64,000 nt of DNA from Gammaproteobacteria bacterium (GTDB lineage Bacteria > Pseudomonadota > Gammaproteobacteria > Competibacterales > Competibacteraceae): the NCBI GenBank assembly GCA_024235095.1, contig JACKNC010000001.1, forward strand, positions 124,001 to 188,000, read 5' to 3'. Positions 62,232 to 64,000 of this stretch are shown one piece after another. Positions within the stretch are counted from its first letter, which is position 1. The number at the start of each line of letters is the position of its first letter. The position numbers were made by a program, and so were the translations under genes. The notes beneath the pieces were generated by a model, which did no database searches, was not told the origin of the DNA, and saw nothing but the letters and a program-made list of their open reading frames with translations.

Positions 62232-62825
62232 TTATAAGTGGCGCTTTTTGCCAAAAGGAAATTGACCGCGCCAGTGGCGGAGAGTCATCCAGCCACCCGC
62301 CAGTCCGCCCAGATGAGCGAAGTGGGCAACGCCGTTCGCGCTGGCGGTCACTCCCAGCGTCAGCTCAAGCAAGCCGTACAACGTAGCGAATAACCAAGCT
62401 GGCAATGAAATCGGCGGTAGCAACAGCAGCATTTTCCGGTTCGGAAACACCATCGCGAAGCCGATCAACAAGCCAAATAGGCCGCCAGAAGCACCGACCA
62501 TTGGTGCGTCTCTACCGAGCACGGTCATTACGATCAACTGGACTGCCGCCGCCGTCAAGACGCAGATGAAATAGAAGGTGGCAAACCGGCGCCAACCCCA
62601 GGCTCGCTCCAATTCGGAGCCGAACATCCACAGCCCAAACAGATTGAAAAGCAAATGCGCCAGGTTAGCGTGCAAAAAAGCGTAGCTAACCAATTGCCAA
62701 GGCATGAAAAAGCCAGAATTCGTCGGCCACAGTGCAAACCAGTCTATCGCTCTGAACCCCGTCAACTGCGTTAGAAAAAATACTGCGACGTTGGCGATGA
62801 TGAGCGTTTGGGTGAAGGGCGGCAT
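62232..62825 (-). CDS. Rhomboid-family intramembrane serine protease
   Basis: A 197-residue membrane protease. The active-site serine is in GASGGLFG (Ser113) and the partner histidine in NGVAHFAHLGG (about His168); six hydrophobic helices, with no extra cytoplasmic domain. It cuts membrane-protein substrates within the bilayer, target unknown. Neighbouring genes give no hint. Confidence 0.92.
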   Translation of the reverse strand: MPPFTQTLIIANVAVFFLTQLTGFRAIDWFALWPTNSGFFMPWQLVSYAFLHANLAHLLFNLFGLWMFGSELERAWGWRRFATFYFICVLTAAAVQLIVMTVLGRDAPMVGASGGLFGLLIGFAMVFPNRKMLLLLPPISLPAWLFATLYGLLELTLGVTASANGVAHFAHLGGLAGGWMTLRHWRGQFPFGKKRHL

Positions 62826-62867
62826 TGATCACTTGCTCCAGGGAATACAGGGCGCAGCATAGGGGAA

Positions 62868-63251
62868 TCACGCGGCATCGGCCAAAATTTGTTGCAGAGT
62901 GTGTTCTACAGCGGCGGCGGCCTCCTCGATATCGGGCGTGATCTCGAAACCGGAGAGGATCGTGGTGGGGGCTATCGTGCCCAGGCAGGTTTGGCCAGCG
63001 CTTTCGAACACCGTGATGCGACAAGGCAGCGCTAGGCTGACCGTAGGATTGCGGGTTAGCATGCGTGCGGCTAATGAAGCATTACAGATCTCGAACACGG
63101 CGCAGCGCCCGACGATGGGATGGCCTTTGGAGGCCAGCGTCTCGCTGAGAGGAAAGCAGTGCAGCACGCTGAAACCATGACGTGCGACGCTCTGCTCCAA
63201 GTCGACTGTGGTCTGATCGAAGGATTTCGTGGAATTGACGATGATATTCAT
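62868..63251 (-). CDS. DUF302-family protein
   Basis: A 127-residue protein of the DUF302 fold (a swapped beta-barrel). The core follows the family (NIIVNSTKSFDQTTVDLEQSVARHGF; VFEICNASLAARMLTRNPTVSLALPCRITVFESAGQT). Function is unknown; some members sit with sulfur or metal-handling genes. A DHA2 drug exporter lies upstream on the same strand. Confidence 0.85.
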   Translation of the reverse strand: MNIIVNSTKSFDQTTVDLEQSVARHGFSVLHCFPLSETLASKGHPIVGRCAVFEICNASLAARMLTRNPTVSLALPCRITVFESAGQTCLGTIAPTTILSGFEITPDIEEAAAAVEHTLQQILADAA

Positions 63252-63392
63252 AAAAAATCTCCATTTACTTTAAGAAGAAAAACACCATTGTCTGGGTTGT
63301 CTAGCGTCTTCGCCAGTGCCGATCGTCACCGGACTGTTTATTTGAAAAACGGATGACGGAGCATGATCCAACGAGGCCATCGTCGTGCGCGT

Positions 63393-64000
63393 TCAATGCG
63401 CCGCGTCGCCCGCCGAAAATGGGGGCCGCGCCCACCAGACCAGCCCGATCAGCGTCAGCGCGAGCACAGCGCTGGTGAGCAATACCGCATTCGTCGCCAG
63501 TAGCGACGCCTGCGGCGCAATCACATTATGTTGCAGGTAGGCCAGCGCTGCCGTCAGAGAAAACCCAATTTCGCTCAACTGGTTGAGATACGCAGTAGCC
63601 GCTGGGTTATGGTTAGCCACATGCTCGGCCAGTTGCACGGTGTACTGCTCGGTGCGGTGTGACCACAGGGAAACCATGATCGAGGTGCCAAAGCTCGAAC
63701 CGAGGTTGCGCATGAAGTTGCCCAGTCCAGCGGCGCTGGCAGTCTGCTCGGCAGTCAGGCCCGATAGATAAATGACGGTCAGCGGCAGAAACAAACATGA
63801 GATCCCCGCCCCTAACAACAAGCGGGTGGTCGCCAGCGTCCAGAAGTCCACGTTCGGCGGAAAACGCGACGACAGATAGGCAAACAGCGCAAACATCACC
63901 AACCCGAAGGTGGCGGCTGCGCGAGCGTCGAGCCGATGAATGTTAGCGCCAAGCAGTGGCCCCATCACGATCGCCAACATTCCGCCGAACGCCATGGTGC
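63393..64000 (-). CDS. MFS drug exporter (DHA2/EmrB type), C-terminal part only
   Basis: The last ~200 residues of a major-facilitator antiporter; the gene enters from beyond the right edge. The segment has five to six helices with DHA2 features (LGAGISCLFLPLTVIYLSGL..., AASAAGLGNFMRNLGSSFGTSI) and the long extracytoplasmic loop of EmrB-like pumps before its last helices. It exports lipophilic drugs or anions, usually with an EmrA-type adaptor that would lie outside the window. Confidence 0.88.
   Translation of the reverse strand, partial: TMAFGGMLAIVMGPLLGANIHRLDARAAATFGLVMFALFAYLSSRFPPNVDFWTLATTRLLLGAGISCLFLPLTVIYLSGLTAEQTASAAGLGNFMRNLGSSFGTSIMVSLWSHRTEQYTVQLAEHVANHNPAATAYLNQLSEIGFSLTAALAYLQHNVIAPQASLLATNAVLLTSAVLALTLIGLVWWARPPFSAGDAAH

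Overview
The window looks like the chromosome of a fairly GC-rich gammaproteobacterium. Evidence is the full-length cobalamin-dependent MetH, a cyanide-insensitive-type bd oxidase, a TPS-type filamentous haemagglutinin, sigma-54 control of carbon metabolism, and scattered C-rich/G-rich palindromic repeats. The gene mix and repeats resemble Competibacter/Contendobacter-like bacteria; that is inference from memory, not a database result. No rRNA, convincing tRNA, CRISPR array or prophage was seen.

Layout. 1-0.2 kb: start of a 7Fe ferredoxin. 0.48-3.03 kb: an IS1-like element with 8-bp target duplications, itself split by an IS630-like element. 3.1-5.7 kb: a small unknown gene, a moaA remnant and a K+ channel with RCK domains. 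5.8-13.6 kb (minus): metH, mprF and an AcvB/VirJ-like lysyl-phosphatidylglycerol hydrolase. 13.9-18.5 kb: thiW-nfi, an unknown protein, an esterase, a hydrogenase maturation protease and a cupin. 18.7-24.0 kb: a 1756-residue secreted haemagglutinin-like protein with 18 internal repeats. 24.3-29.1 kb: aldo-keto reductase, an atypical KAS III coupled to a GNAT, and an Hsp90-family protein. 29.5-32.4 kb: an AT-richer patch with a DUF4388-like protein, a haem-sensor/HAMP protein and degraded transposase. 32.5-41 kb: RlmI, a diguanylate cyclase, an N-formylglutamate amidohydrolase, a divergent two-component pair, a small exported protein and a TMEM175-like channel.

41.6-53.4 kb is the most notable part: a sigma-54-type promoter, the three subunits of acetone carboxylase (beta, alpha, gamma), an acetoacetyl-CoA-synthetase-type ligase, a BadI-like 2-ketocyclohexanecarboxyl-CoA hydrolase, a zinc secondary-alcohol dehydrogenase, and a GAF/AAA+ sigma-54 activator with its own sigma-54-like promoter. 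The simple reading is isopropanol -> acetone -> acetoacetate -> acetoacetyl-CoA. The BadI-like ring hydrolase and the lack of a thiolase also allow a cyclic-ketone route: cyclohexanol -> cyclohexanone -> 2-oxocyclohexanecarboxylate -> its CoA ester -> pimeloyl-CoA. This would be a new carboxylation route and is the main hypothesis.

53.4-64 kb: a truncated copy of the 39.7-kb exported-protein gene, a ClC channel, cydAB, pirin, azoreductase with a divergent LysR regulator, a duplicated L7/L12-motif membrane protein, an exported helical protein, a rhomboid protease, a DUF302 protein and the C-terminal part of an MFS drug exporter running off the end. Five copies of a palindromic, MITE-like repeat are spread through the window, and one lies where the duplicated exported-protein/ClC locus has been rearranged.
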